Shown here one piece after another: positions 19,859 through 35,348 of a DNA stretch of 64,000 bases. The notes under the pieces are model-generated. The model was not told the origin of the DNA, did no database searches, and saw only the letters and a program-made list of their open reading frames with translations. Position 1 is the stretch's first letter; each line of letters opens with the position of its first letter. Source of the DNA: Mycobacterium sp. E3198. GTDB taxonomy: Bacteria > Actinomycetota > Actinomycetes > Mycobacteriales > Mycobacteriaceae. The position numbers and the translations under genes are program-made. The DNA is taken from NCBI RefSeq assembly GCF_001667015.1, contig NZ_LZIS01000092.1, forward strand, positions 1 through 64,000, read 5' to 3'.

Positions 19859-20469
19859 GTGCGTTGTCCCCGTCGCCGCGGTGGCGGCCTCTACCATCAT
19901 CCCCACTCGTCGACGCGTTACGCGAAGACGAAGAGATCGAAGATGTTGTCGCTTTATCCGGAGCCGAGGTACCCGAATGGGTACAGCGGTTGAGTCTTCC
20001 GGTGAATTGGGAATTACTGGAGCTCCCCGACGTTCCGGACCAGGCGATTTGTCGGATGGCCGTGTGTGGACCACGCGGTAATGGTGAGTGGGACGCTGCC
20101 GACACAATCAGCTTATTCGGCTACACCGGCTGGCCTACCTTCTACGACGTGTTGCACAACGCCGACGGCACGTTGCGGGCTCTCAACGGCACCGAGATTG
20201 CCGTCCAGGTACTGCCCGTTCCTCCGATCCAATGGACGGCCGCAGTGCGCAGCAGCGGCGTCGCCCTCATTGGTGAACGAAGCGTTTGGGTCCAAGTGAC
20301 CAACTATGTTGCCGGTTCTGAGCAGCCGCACGCGGGACGGCTGATCGTACACAGCGTCTACCTCGACACCCCGTCTCGTGCGCGGCTGGCCGAGGACGTC
20401 ACCCAGCTCAGCGACGCGGTCTATCAGGGGTTCGTGGCCGCACTCCTCAACCAGACGGGCGCGGTTTAG
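19855..20469 (+). CDS. Unknown protein coupled to the toxin-like gene
   Basis: 204 residues from the ATG that overlaps the upstream stop (ATGA). No signal peptide and no membrane segment. It reads as a mixed alpha/beta soluble protein, with a beta-rich middle (about 55-165, many W/V/I, e.g. GERSVWVQVTNYVAG) and a final helix (RARLAEDVTQLSDAVYQGF). I do not recognise the family. Tight coupling to the WXG-type gene suggests a chaperone, secretion partner or immunity protein for it. Several codons have A or T in third position, unlike the neighbouring core genes. Its stop overlaps the convergent next gene by 4 bases. Confidence 0.6.
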   Translation: MSALSPSPRWRPLPSSPLVDALREDEEIEDVVALSGAEVPEWVQRLSLPVNWELLELPDVPDQAICRMAVCGPRGNGEWDAADTISLFGYTGWPTFYDVLHNADGTLRALNGTEIAVQVLPVPPIQWTAAVRSSGVALIGERSVWVQVTNYVAGSEQPHAGRLIVHSVYLDTPSRARLAEDVTQLSDAVYQGFVAALLNQTGAV

Positions 20470-21014
20470 TCGTCGCTCGCCACCAGTAGCGCCACGTTGT
20501 TCGTCTGGCGGTTGATCAAAACAAATTCATGAAAACCATCCGAGCCGACGACGTAACCCCAGTCATGTAGGGCGGTTTCGCGCATGTCCGGCAACTGGTA
20601 GCGGCTGGTCGCTTCTCGAATGCGCGGGTAGACCTCACGCTCCATGGCCGCCCGGTCATCGTCGGTCAACGGCACGGTGTAATCGGCCCAAGTGCGAATC
20701 AACGCTTCGGCATCGGCAGCCGACACCGACGAAAACACCTCCGGAGTAATCGCGTTCAACCAGTACGGCCCGTGAATGTTCTCGGCGTCTTTGAACTCCT
20801 CCGCTGCATAGCTGTCGCGATAACGCAAGTGGTGGGTCAACAATGCCAACACCTGGTGGTCGTCCGCGTCGGATGGCAACCCAAACAACTTGATCAACAC
20901 CCATTGCCGACTGGTCCGGAAGTTGATGAATACCTCGCCCTGGTAAACCAACAACTCCTCTGCGGGCACGGCGCCAGTCCCCACGCCTCCAGGCTCGTCC
21001 ATCGCGCTTGTCAC
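20466..21014 (-). CDS. Possible immunity protein, unknown family
   Basis: 182 residues, acidic, no signal peptide or membrane helix. The N-terminal third has ELLVYQGEVFINFRTSRQWV and the C-terminus ends in beta strands GYVVGSDGFHEFVLINRQTN followed by VALLVASDD, a strand pattern that reminds me of small cytoplasmic immunity proteins (SUKH-like), without a firm family match. It lies convergent to and overlapping by 4 bases the gene next to the toxin-like protein, and is the last gene before rpoC. A role as cognate antidote is inferred from context only. Confidence 0.5.
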   Translation of the reverse strand: MTSAMDEPGGVGTGAVPAEELLVYQGEVFINFRTSRQWVLIKLFGLPSDADDHQVLALLTHHLRYRDSYAAEEFKDAENIHGPYWLNAITPEVFSSVSAADAEALIRTWADYTVPLTDDDRAAMEREVYPRIREATSRYQLPDMRETALHDWGYVVGSDGFHEFVLINRQTNNVALLVASDD

Positions 21015-21088
21015 CTCCGTCGCCTAAGAGCACACGCGAAATGTCGCCGGGAAGCAAGCCACTCAGTGCTGCCCGGTTCCCCGGCCAT

Positions 21089-21138
21089 CAGACGCAAAAA
21101 CCCCCGACACGCCGTGCGTGCGGGGGCTTTTGCGTCTG
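21089..21138 (-). terminator. Terminator of the rpoB-rpoC operon
   Basis: Two 18-base arms (21089-21106 and 21121-21138) pair along their whole length with one G-T pair and enclose a 14-base loop, 10 bases past the rpoC stop. On the minus strand the C/G-rich top of the stem is followed by TTTTTGCG, the classic intrinsic form. It also faces the end of the accessory island. Confidence 0.85.
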
Positions 21139-21148
21139 GTGGCGCTAC

Positions 21149-25123
<3,975 letters not shown>

Positions 25124-25134
25124 TTAGTAACTAA

Positions 25135-29045
<3,911 letters not shown>

Positions 29046-30059
29046 CTAGCCGCCGCCGAACTCGGTGGACCGGTACTTGTGGGTGCCCTCCAGATCGTCG
29101 AGGATCGCCGCCTGAGCCTTCTTGGGCAGCGTATGCAGAATCTCGCGCACGCGGGCCTGGCGGCGCGCGACGGCCTTGCGCTCAGGCATGCCCGGCGTCG
29201 CGACGATCTGCGGCGGCACGCCCTCGATTTCTTCGACGCCGCCGGCGTGGTGACCCGCGTCGAGCAGCGCCTGCTCTTCGGCCATGGTGGCCTCGTCCTT
29301 CTCCTCGGACATGCCGATGGGGCCGATGCGCCGGCCGTTGAGGAACTGCCGCACCACCGGCTCGTCGCTGGTCAGCAGCACCTCGCGCGGGCCGAACATG
29401 ACCAGCTTGCGGCGGAACAACATGCCCATGTTGTCCGGCACCGTGCGGGCGATGTTGATGTTGTGCGTCACGATCAGGACGGTGGCGTCGATCTGGGCGT
29501 TGATGTCGAGGATCAGCTGGCTCAGGTAGGCGGTACGGACCGGGTCCAGACCGGAGTCGGGCTCGTCGCACAGGATGATCTGCGGGTCCATCACCAGCGC
29601 CCGGGCCAGGCTGGCGCGCTTGCGCATACCGCCGGAGATCTCGCCGGGGAACTTCTTCTCGTCGCCGCCCAGGCCCACCAGGGAGAGCTTCTCCATGACG
29701 ATGTCACGGATCTCGCTTTCCTTCTTCTTGGTGTGCTCGCGCAGCGGGAACGCCGCGTTGTCGAAGAGGTTCATCGAGCCGAACAGCGCGCCGTCCTGGA
29801 ACATCACGCCGAACAGCGTGCGGATCTCGTAGAGCTCCTTGGCCGAACATTCCAGGATGTCCGTGCCGTCGATCATGATCGAGCCGCGCTCGGGGCGCAG
29901 CAGACCGATCAGCGACTTGAGGAACACCGATTTGCCGGTACCCGACGGCCCCAGCAGGACGCTGACCTCCCCGGCGGGGACATCCAACGATACGTCTTCC
30001 CAAATTCTCGAGGGACCGAAGGACTTGGTCAGTCCCCTCACCTCGATAGCGACGCCCAT
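29046..30059 (-). CDS. mkl: ABC transporter ATPase Mkl (MceG) for Mce lipid importers
   Basis: 337 residues from ATG 30059, which has GGAAGGA about 7 bases upstream and opens the conserved MGVAIEVRGLTKSFG. ABC motifs in order: Walker A GPSGTGKSVFL, signature ISGGMRKRASLARAL, Walker B IILCDEPDSGLDP, switch His in IVTHNIN. The long C-terminal tail (about 255-337, MSEEKDEATMAEEQALLDAG onward) is typical of MceG. It powers Mce complexes that import lipids and cholesterol at the inner membrane. The longer N-terminus annotated in some M. tuberculosis versions is not in this reading frame here. Confidence 0.93.
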   Translation of the reverse strand: MGVAIEVRGLTKSFGPSRIWEDVSLDVPAGEVSVLLGPSGTGKSVFLKSLIGLLRPERGSIMIDGTDILECSAKELYEIRTLFGVMFQDGALFGSMNLFDNAAFPLREHTKKKESEIRDIVMEKLSLVGLGGDEKKFPGEISGGMRKRASLARALVMDPQIILCDEPDSGLDPVRTAYLSQLILDINAQIDATVLIVTHNINIARTVPDNMGMLFRRKLVMFGPREVLLTSDEPVVRQFLNGRRIGPIGMSEEKDEATMAEEQALLDAGHHAGGVEEIEGVPPQIVATPGMPERKAVARRQARVREILHTLPKKAQAAILDDLEGTHKYRSTEFGGG

Positions 30060-30228
30060 GGGAGATCCTTCCGTCGACGCTTGTGCCCGCCACCTGCCCT
30101 TTTCTGTGGCATGAGTCACTGTAGCGCACGCTCGGTGGACCGCATCAGGGTTGGACGGCACCGCAGGCAAAAATTGGCCGAGCTGAGATGGGAGCGCACG
30201 TCGGCGGTGCGCGTTATTGACGGAGGTG

Positions 30229-31710
30229 TTAGCCAGCCGGCGCCCAGTTGCCGTGGAATCCCATCGGCACCCGCTGCGGCAGATGCACGGTCGCCACCGA
30301 CTCGAGGGTCCGCGCGTCCAGCAGCACCAACTGCCCTTCGTCGCGGTCGCGGTGGTAGGCGTAGCCCATCAGGATGCCGTCGTCTTCGGCGCGTTCCCCC
30401 GGGTTGGCAACGAAGGACATCTCGCCGAGCGCAAGGGCGGGATCGAGGGCCGCGACCTCGCGCGAGCCGGTCGCGTAGTCGTGCTTGTAGAGCCCCGCCT
30501 CGGCGCCCTGGAACGACGCGCCGATGGTGTAGCCGTAGCGGTGCCGCCCGCCCAGCAGGGCCTCGTTGATCCGGGGGAATTCCTGGGGCCGGTCGTCGCG
30601 GCATTCGCTGGTGACGGCGCCGGTCGCCAGGTTGATGATCCAGCGGTCCAGCGTCGGCGGCGCTTCGCCGGGGCCACGACGGTCGCGGTCGAACATTCGC
30701 GCGTAGCGCACCACGTCGAGCACCAAAACCTCTGCCCCGCCCCGCATTTCGGAATAGGCGTTGAGCGGGTGGTAGACGTAGCAGGGTTCGATGTCGAACC
30801 AGCGGATGTCGGAGTTACCGCCCTCGCGGGGCATCACCCCGATGCGCGCCGGATACTTCGGGTTCCACGCGTACGGCATCCGGTCGGAGTGCCTCGGGTC
30901 GCGGTTCATCATCGCGTGGATCGGGCCGGGCACCCGGACCCGTCCGACCAGCGACTGCATCACCAGCCGGGCCGGTGCCGATAGCCAGCGCGGCATGTTC
31001 AACGGCAGCGCCTGCGCGGCGTCGAACGTCACCGGCAGGTCGTAGATCACCACATATTTGTCGGTCAGCGAGAAGTCGTGCATCATCGGCGACCCGGACA
31101 CCTCGATGTCGACGGTGCGGCGCGCGCGCCCCCGGGTGTCAATCACCGAGTACTGCACGGTGCGCCCGCGGGCGAACGAGTAGGACACCGCGTGCAGTTC
31201 GCCGGTGCGTGGATCGCGGTGCGGGTGAGCGGTGTAACCACCGGCCAGGGTGCCGTCGAAGTCGCACGTCCCGACGGTGTCGAGCTCCTCGGTCAGCTCG
31301 TAGTTGGCGACGCCGCCCTCGACGAGCGCCAGGGTCCGTCCGGCGTGGGTCAGCACGTTGGTATTGGCGCCCAGCGAGAGCATGCCCGCCCGCGGGTCGA
31401 GCCGGGCCGGCGCCGGCTCGCCGAGGCCGGCGCACACCGACAGGCTGCGCACCCAGCGGTTGCGGTACCAGTTGGCCTTGCCGTCGCGCAGTGCCACCCC
31501 GTGCACCATGCCGTCACCGGAAAACCAGTGATAGGTGGCCGGGTCGACCTCTTCGGCCGGGTTCGGCCCGTTGCGCAGATAGCGCCCGTCGAGGTGCTCG
31601 GGGATGTGCCCGGTGACCTCCAGATCGGTCGCGGTCACCTCGGCGCCCACCGGCGCCAGGAAGCCCTCGAGATACGGATTCCGGGTGGGGGCGGTTTGCA
31701 CGGACGTCAT
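30229..31710 (-). CDS. Carotenoid cleavage oxygenase (Rv0654-like)
   Basis: 493 residues, RPE65/CCO family. Four His that would bind the catalytic iron are visible in the family contexts: YTAHPHRDPRTGEL, MMHDFSLTDKYVV, CYVYHPLNAYSEM and the C-terminal GFHGNWAPAG. The N-terminal RNGPNPAEEVDPATYHWFSG is also typical. The enzyme splits carotenoid or apocarotenoid double bonds with O2. It is transcribed away from a TetR gene across an 82-base gap that holds a perfect palindrome, so it is probably repressed by that regulator. Ribosome site AGGAG 9 bases before the ATG. Confidence 0.93.
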   Translation of the reverse strand: MTSVQTAPTRNPYLEGFLAPVGAEVTATDLEVTGHIPEHLDGRYLRNGPNPAEEVDPATYHWFSGDGMVHGVALRDGKANWYRNRWVRSLSVCAGLGEPAPARLDPRAGMLSLGANTNVLTHAGRTLALVEGGVANYELTEELDTVGTCDFDGTLAGGYTAHPHRDPRTGELHAVSYSFARGRTVQYSVIDTRGRARRTVDIEVSGSPMMHDFSLTDKYVVIYDLPVTFDAAQALPLNMPRWLSAPARLVMQSLVGRVRVPGPIHAMMNRDPRHSDRMPYAWNPKYPARIGVMPREGGNSDIRWFDIEPCYVYHPLNAYSEMRGGAEVLVLDVVRYARMFDRDRRGPGEAPPTLDRWIINLATGAVTSECRDDRPQEFPRINEALLGGRHRYGYTIGASFQGAEAGLYKHDYATGSREVAALDPALALGEMSFVANPGERAEDDGILMGYAYHRDRDEGQLVLLDARTLESVATVHLPQRVPMGFHGNWAPAG

Positions 31711-31722
31711 CGCTGAGCTCCT

Positions 31723-31735
31723 ATAACATTGTTAT
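31723..31735. promoter_or_regulatory. Palindromic operator in the divergent carotenoid oxygenase / TetR promoter
   Basis: ATAACATTGTTAT is a perfect 6-1-6 palindrome, 12 bases before the oxygenase start and 57 bases before the TetR start; a further half-like CGTTATTG follows at 31740. AT-rich in a GC-rich genome. It overlaps the likely -10 of the oxygenase gene (ATGTTATAG on the minus strand). Best explained as the binding site of the divergent TetR protein. Confidence 0.65.
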
Positions 31736-31792
31736 TTCGCCGTTATTGGGACGGTACGCCGGTGATGGGAAGATGGCAACGGTGATTTTGAG

Positions 31793-32470
31793 ATGACTTC
31801 GGAGACCCAACGCAGCGTCCGCGACGAGATGCTGCACGCCGCCGTCGGCCTGCTCGACGAGCACGGGCCGGACGCGCTGCAGACGCGCCGGGTGGCCGGC
31901 GCCGCGGGGACCTCGACGATGGCGCTGTACACCCATTTCGGCGGGATGCGGGGCCTGATCGCGGGGGTCGCCGAGGAGGGCCTGCGGCAGTTCGACGCCG
32001 CGTTGACGGTGCCCGAAACCGACGACCCGGTCGCCGACCTGTTCGCCGTCGGCGCCGCCTACCGGCGCTACGCCATCGAACGCCCGCACATGTATCGGCT
32101 GATGTTCGGCAGCACCAGCGCGCACGGCATCAACGCACCCGCGGGCAACGTCCTGGCCCTGACGGTCGCCGAGATCGAGCAGGGCATCCCCAGCTTCGCG
32201 CACGTGGTGCGAGCGGTGCGGCGGTCGATGCTGGCCGGCCGGATCAGCGTCGGCTCCGCAGACGACGACGAAACCGTGGTAGCCACCGCGGCCCAGTTCT
32301 GGGCGCTGGTGCACGGCTTCGTGATGCTCGAATTGGCCGGCTTCTACGGACCCGATGGCGCAGCCGTCGCGCCGGTGCTTGGCTCGCTGACGTCGAATTT
32401 CCTTGTGGCTCTGGGGGATTCACCCGAGCGCGTGCGAAGGTCGCAACGCGCCGCCGTCGGGGTCCGCTGA
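31793..32470 (+). CDS. TetR family regulator (Rv0653c-like)
   Basis: 225 residues. DNA-binding helices: RDEMLHAAVGLLDEHG, LQTRRVAGAAGTSTMALYTH and the following FGGMRGLI. C-terminal domain of the WHG type (YRRYAIERPHMYRLMFG, FWALVHGFVMLELAGFYG). Divergent from the carotenoid oxygenase gene with a palindrome between them, which points to local repression relieved by a hydrophobic ligand such as an apocarotenoid (inferred). Followed by a terminator shared with rplL. Confidence 0.9.
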   Translation: MTSETQRSVRDEMLHAAVGLLDEHGPDALQTRRVAGAAGTSTMALYTHFGGMRGLIAGVAEEGLRQFDAALTVPETDDPVADLFAVGAAYRRYAIERPHMYRLMFGSTSAHGINAPAGNVLALTVAEIEQGIPSFAHVVRAVRRSMLAGRISVGSADDDETVVATAAQFWALVHGFVMLELAGFYGPDGAAVAPVLGSLTSNFLVALGDSPERVRRSQRAAVGVR

Positions 32471-32475
32471 GCGCA

Positions 32476-32509
32476 CGAAACCCCCGGAAGGGCGCTTCCG
32501 GGGGTTTCG
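32476..32509. terminator. Bidirectional terminator between the TetR gene and rplL
   Basis: Perfect 15-bp stem (cgaaacccccggaag at 32476-32490 with its complement at 32495-32509) and a 4-base loop ggcg. It lies 5 bases after the TetR stop and 10 bases after the rplL stop, with T-rich flanks (TTTCG) on both strands. Confidence 0.85.
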
Positions 32510-32519
32510 CGAAGTAGCG

Positions 32520-32915
32520 CTACTTGACGGTGACGGTGGCGCCGGCGGCCTCGAGCTTGGCCTTGGCGTCGTCGGCCGCCTCCTTGGCGACCTTCTCCAG
32601 CAGCGGCTTGGGCGCGCCGTCGACCAGGTCCTTGGCCTCCTTGAGGCCCAGGCCGGAGACGATCTCGCGGACCACCTTGATGACGCCGATCTTCTTGTCG
32701 CCGGCGGCCTCGAGGATGACGTCGAACTCCGACTGCTCCTCGGCGGCCTCGGCGGGCGCACCACCGGCGGCCGGACCACCGGCGGCGGCGACGGCGACCG
32801 GGGCGGCCGCGGTGACCTCGAAGGTCTCCTCGAACTTCTTGACGAAGTCCGAGAGCTCCAGCAGGGTCATTTCCTTGAACGCGTCGAGCAGGTCGTCAGC
32901 AGTCATTTTTGCCAT
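32520..32915 (-). CDS. rplL: 50S ribosomal protein L7/L12
   Basis: 131 residues. The N-terminal dimer helix ([20 protein letters not shown]), an Ala/Gly/Pro-rich hinge (about 35-60) and the C-terminal domain ([20 protein letters not shown] to the end) are in order. It forms the ribosomal stalk that recruits translational GTPases. It follows rplJ by 30 bases; together they form the L10-L7/L12 operon, ended by the hairpin at 32476-32509. Confidence 0.98.
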   Translation of the reverse strand: MAKMTADDLLDAFKEMTLLELSDFVKKFEETFEVTAAAPVAVAAAGGPAAGGAPAEAAEEQSEFDVILEAAGDKKIGVIKVVREIVSGLGLKEAKDLVDGAPKPLLEKVAKEAADDAKAKLEAAGATVTVK

Positions 32916-32945
32916 GGGTATGGGTCCTTCCTAATCGGGTTGGGG

Positions 32946-33572
32946 TTATTCGGCTTCGGCCGGCGTCTCGGCCGTTTCAGCCGGTGCCTCGGGGGTTTCT
33001 TCGGCGGGTGCCGCCGGTGCTTCCGCGACCGGAGCGGCAGGCTCCGGCGCCGCGGCTTCGGCGGGCTTCTTCTCCTGCAGGGCGGCCAGGAGGCGGGCCA
33101 TCTGCGAGGTCGGGGCGGCGAACAGGCCGGCCGCCTTGGCGAGGTTGCCCTTCATCGCGCCGGCCAGCTTGGCCAGCAGCACCTCGCGGGACTCCAGGTC
33201 CGCGATGCGCTCGACCTCGGACACCGTCAGCGGGTGGCCGTCCATGTAGCCGCCCTTGATCACCAGGGCCTTGTTGTCCTTAGCGAAGGTCTTGAGGGCT
33301 TTGGCGGCGTCGACCGCCTCCCCGCTGACGAACGCGATGGCCGTCGGGCCGGCGAACAGCTCGTCGAGGCCCTCGATGCCGGCATCGGCGGCCGCCCGCT
33401 TGATCAGCGTGTTCTTGGCCACCGTGTAGGTGGCCGATCCCGCCAGCGACCGGCGCAGCTCGGCGAGGTTGGCCACCGTCAGACCGCGGTATTCGGTGAT
33501 CAGGGTGGCCGTCGAGTCCTTGAACTGCTCCGCGATGTCTGCGACGGCGGTGGCCTTGTCAGACCTGGCCAT
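32946..33572 (-). CDS. rplJ: 50S ribosomal protein L10 with a long acidic tail
   Basis: 208 residues. The L10 core ([20 protein letters not shown] through [12 protein letters not shown], about 1-168) binds 23S rRNA and carries L7/L12 dimers. The last 40 residues are an Ala/Pro/Glu-only tail, absent or shorter in the M. tuberculosis protein as I recall (178 residues). Preceded by a long leader with hairpins that should mediate L10 autoregulation. Ribosome site AGGAGGT 5 bases upstream. Confidence 0.97.
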   Translation of the reverse strand: MARSDKATAVADIAEQFKDSTATLITEYRGLTVANLAELRRSLAGSATYTVAKNTLIKRAAADAGIEGLDELFAGPTAIAFVSGEAVDAAKALKTFAKDNKALVIKGGYMDGHPLTVSEVERIADLESREVLLAKLAGAMKGNLAKAAGLFAAPTSQMARLLAALQEKKPAEAAAPEPAAPVAEAPAAPAEETPEAPAETAETPAEAE

Positions 33573-33779
33573 GCATACCTCCTGTCAGTGAAAGTCTTCG
33601 CGATTCACCGGAGGAACGCCCAAGAACGACGAACGCCCCGGCGCAGGAAGCGGCCGGGGCGTGACGATGCGCCGGCGTACGCCGGCGGTGTTGCCTCGTC
33701 CTCCTGCGTGGGCCGCCGGGATGTTCCCGGACCTTCAACCGATTGCTCGGTGACCGACGGTCTTCGGTGGATCGCCACC
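33573..33779 (-). ncRNA. L10 leader region of rplJ-rplL
   Basis: The 207-base 5' leader holds a 10-bp perfect hairpin (33633-33662, loop 10) and an 18-base palindrome (33670-33687). In bacteria L10 (with L7/L12) binds such leaders and represses its own operon; the exact kink-turn was not checked here. Confidence 0.55.
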
Positions 33780-33809
33780 ACAATAGCGTGACCCCCCGCG
33801 GTCAGCCAA
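33780..33809 (-). promoter_or_regulatory. Promoter of rplJ-rplL
   Basis: On the minus strand TTGGCT (33804-33809), 18 bases, TATTGT (33780-33785): the same -10 box as the rpoB promoter. It sits right behind the stop of the ROK kinase gene. Confidence 0.6.
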
Positions 33810-33816
33810 AACGCGC

Positions 33817-34731
33817 CTAGCCGAGCCCCGCCAGCCGGGCCGCCCCGACCAGCCCGGCGTCGCCACCCAGCGCGGCCGGCACCACGCGCAGGCCGGCCAG
33901 GAAATCCAGCCCGGCGTAGTCGGCCAGCGCGGCGCGCAGCGGGTCGAAGAGCACGCCGCCGGACTTGGCGACGCCGCCGCCGATGACGACCAGGTCGAGG
34001 TCGCACACCGCCCCGACCGACGCGATCATCGCCGCGAGCGCGGTGGCGCCCCGGCGAAACGCCCGCACCGCGACCGCGTCCCCGGCCGCCGCCGCGGCGG
34101 CCAGGTCGCGGGCGCCGGCGCCCGGCGGGGCGGGCCAGCCGTTGTCGCGGGCCCAGCGGACCATCCACGGCCCGGACGCGACGGTCTCGACGCAGCCGCG
34201 GCCGCCGCACGCGCAGGGCCGGCCGTCCTGCTCGACCACCACGTGCCCGACGTGGCCGGCGTTGCCGGTGCGCCCGGTGTAAGGCACCCCGTCGAGGATC
34301 AGCCCCCCGCCCACGCCGGTGGACACCACCATGCCGAGCATGAAGCGCGCGCCGCGGCCGGCGCCGAGCCAATGCTCGCCCAACGCCATGCAGACGCCGT
34401 CGCCGCCGAGCCGGACCGGCACGCCCGGCACCTCGGCGGCGACCCGGTCGCGCAGCGGGAAGCCGCGCCAGGATCGGATGTTGACCGGGTGGACGGTGCC
34501 GGCGGGCAGGTCGATGGGCCCGGCCGAAGCGATGCCCACTGCGGTGACGGGGCCTCCCGCCGCGCGCAGGGCGTCGGCGATGGTCGCGGCGACGGCGGCC
34601 CAGACCGCCTCGGCGTCGCCGCCGGCGGGGGTGGGCCGGATGGCGGTGTGGACCAGGGCGCCGGCGGGGTCGGCGACGCCGGCGGCGATCTTGGTGCCGC
34701 CGATGTCGAGGCAGAGGGTGAGCGCGGCCAT
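33817..34731 (-). CDS. ROK family sugar kinase (Rv0650-like)
   Basis: 304 residues. ATP-binding segment CLDIGGTKIAAGVAD at the N-terminus, a second phosphate segment VVSTGVGGGLILDG, and the ROK zinc motif GHVGHVVVEQDG followed by CACGGRGCVE. These enzymes phosphorylate glucose or related sugars. The ATG shares one base with the stop of the gene upstream (TGATG), in an operon with the GH38 mannosidase; it may phosphorylate the sugar that enzyme frees (inferred). It ends just before the rplJ promoter with no clear terminator. Confidence 0.92.
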   Translation of the reverse strand: MAALTLCLDIGGTKIAAGVADPAGALVHTAIRPTPAGGDAEAVWAAVAATIADALRAAGGPVTAVGIASAGPIDLPAGTVHPVNIRSWRGFPLRDRVAAEVPGVPVRLGGDGVCMALGEHWLGAGRGARFMLGMVVSTGVGGGLILDGVPYTGRTGNAGHVGHVVVEQDGRPCACGGRGCVETVASGPWMVRWARDNGWPAPPGAGARDLAAAAAAGDAVAVRAFRRGATALAAMIASVGAVCDLDLVVIGGGVAKSGGVLFDPLRAALADYAGLDFLAGLRVVPAALGGDAGLVGAARLAGLG

Positions 34732-35348
34732 CAGTGGCGGTGGGTGTTGTCGGGTTGGCGCGGGTCGCCCGGGTGCTCGTAGCCGGGCGCCAGCCGGACC
34801 AGCGCGGCCCGGCGCGCGTCCAGCCACATCCGGAAGGCGCGCCGGCGCGCCGCGGCCCGCAGGTGCTCGGCGAGCGCCGGGCGCACCTGCGCCAGCGGCG
34901 GGCCGGTCCGCGGGGGCGCCCGCCAGCCGTCGGCGCCGGGGCGCGGCGCGGCGAAGCGCAGCGGGTTGCGGGCGTGGTAGGCGGCCACGTCGTCGTCGCC
35001 GATCCGGACCGCGGCGGTGACGTCGGCGAACAGGGCCCGCGCCCGCGGATCCGCCAGCACCGCGGCGGCCACGCTGCCGATCTCCAGCCGGGCCGTCGCG
35101 TCGGGCAGCAGCTCGGCCTGGGCCGGCGCGTCCCGCCCGGTCAGGCCGCGCGCGGCGGCCTCGGCGGCGACCACGCGCTCGGTCACGATCACCTGGGTGA
35201 GCCAGCGCCGCAGTTGCCGGCCCTCGGAGGTGCCGGCGGCCGGTAGCGCGGCCGCGCGCCGTCCGCGCCGCAGCCGCGCCTCGGCCGCGTCGAGGACGGC
35301 GACGGACACCGGGTCGCCGGCCACCCTCGCCACCAGCCCGCCGCTCAT
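34731..35348 (-). CDS. DUF7158-like protein (Rv0649/FabD2 position), peptidylprolyl-isomerase-like
   Basis: 205 residues from an ATG that overlaps the mannosidase stop (ATGA). The gene in this place in M. tuberculosis carries the name fabD2, but no malonyl-transferase motif (GHSxG) is present here. The N-terminal helix followed by charged helices (RQLRRWLTQVIVTERVVAAE) and VGDDDVAAYHARNP-like segment (IGDDDVAAYHARNPLRFA) look like the chaperone part of SurA/PpiC proteins without a clear catalytic domain. No signal peptide. Function unknown; coupled on both sides to sugar genes. Confidence 0.72.
   Translation of the reverse strand: MSGGLVARVAGDPVSVAVLDAAEARLRRGRRAAALPAAGTSEGRQLRRWLTQVIVTERVVAAEAAARGLTGRDAPAQAELLPDATARLEIGSVAAAVLADPRARALFADVTAAVRIGDDDVAAYHARNPLRFAAPRPGADGWRAPPRTGPPLAQVRPALAEHLRAAARRRAFRMWLDARRAALVRLAPGYEHPGDPRQPDNTHRH

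Noticed and set aside
30060..30170. Longer N-terminus for Mkl
   Set aside because: No ribosome site and no family match before 30059; the segment in the other frame that resembles the old M. tuberculosis N-terminus is out of frame.
34731..35348. Malonyl-CoA transacylase (FabD2) label for this gene
   Set aside because: No GHSxG nucleophile motif and too short; chaperone-like helices instead. The name is historical.
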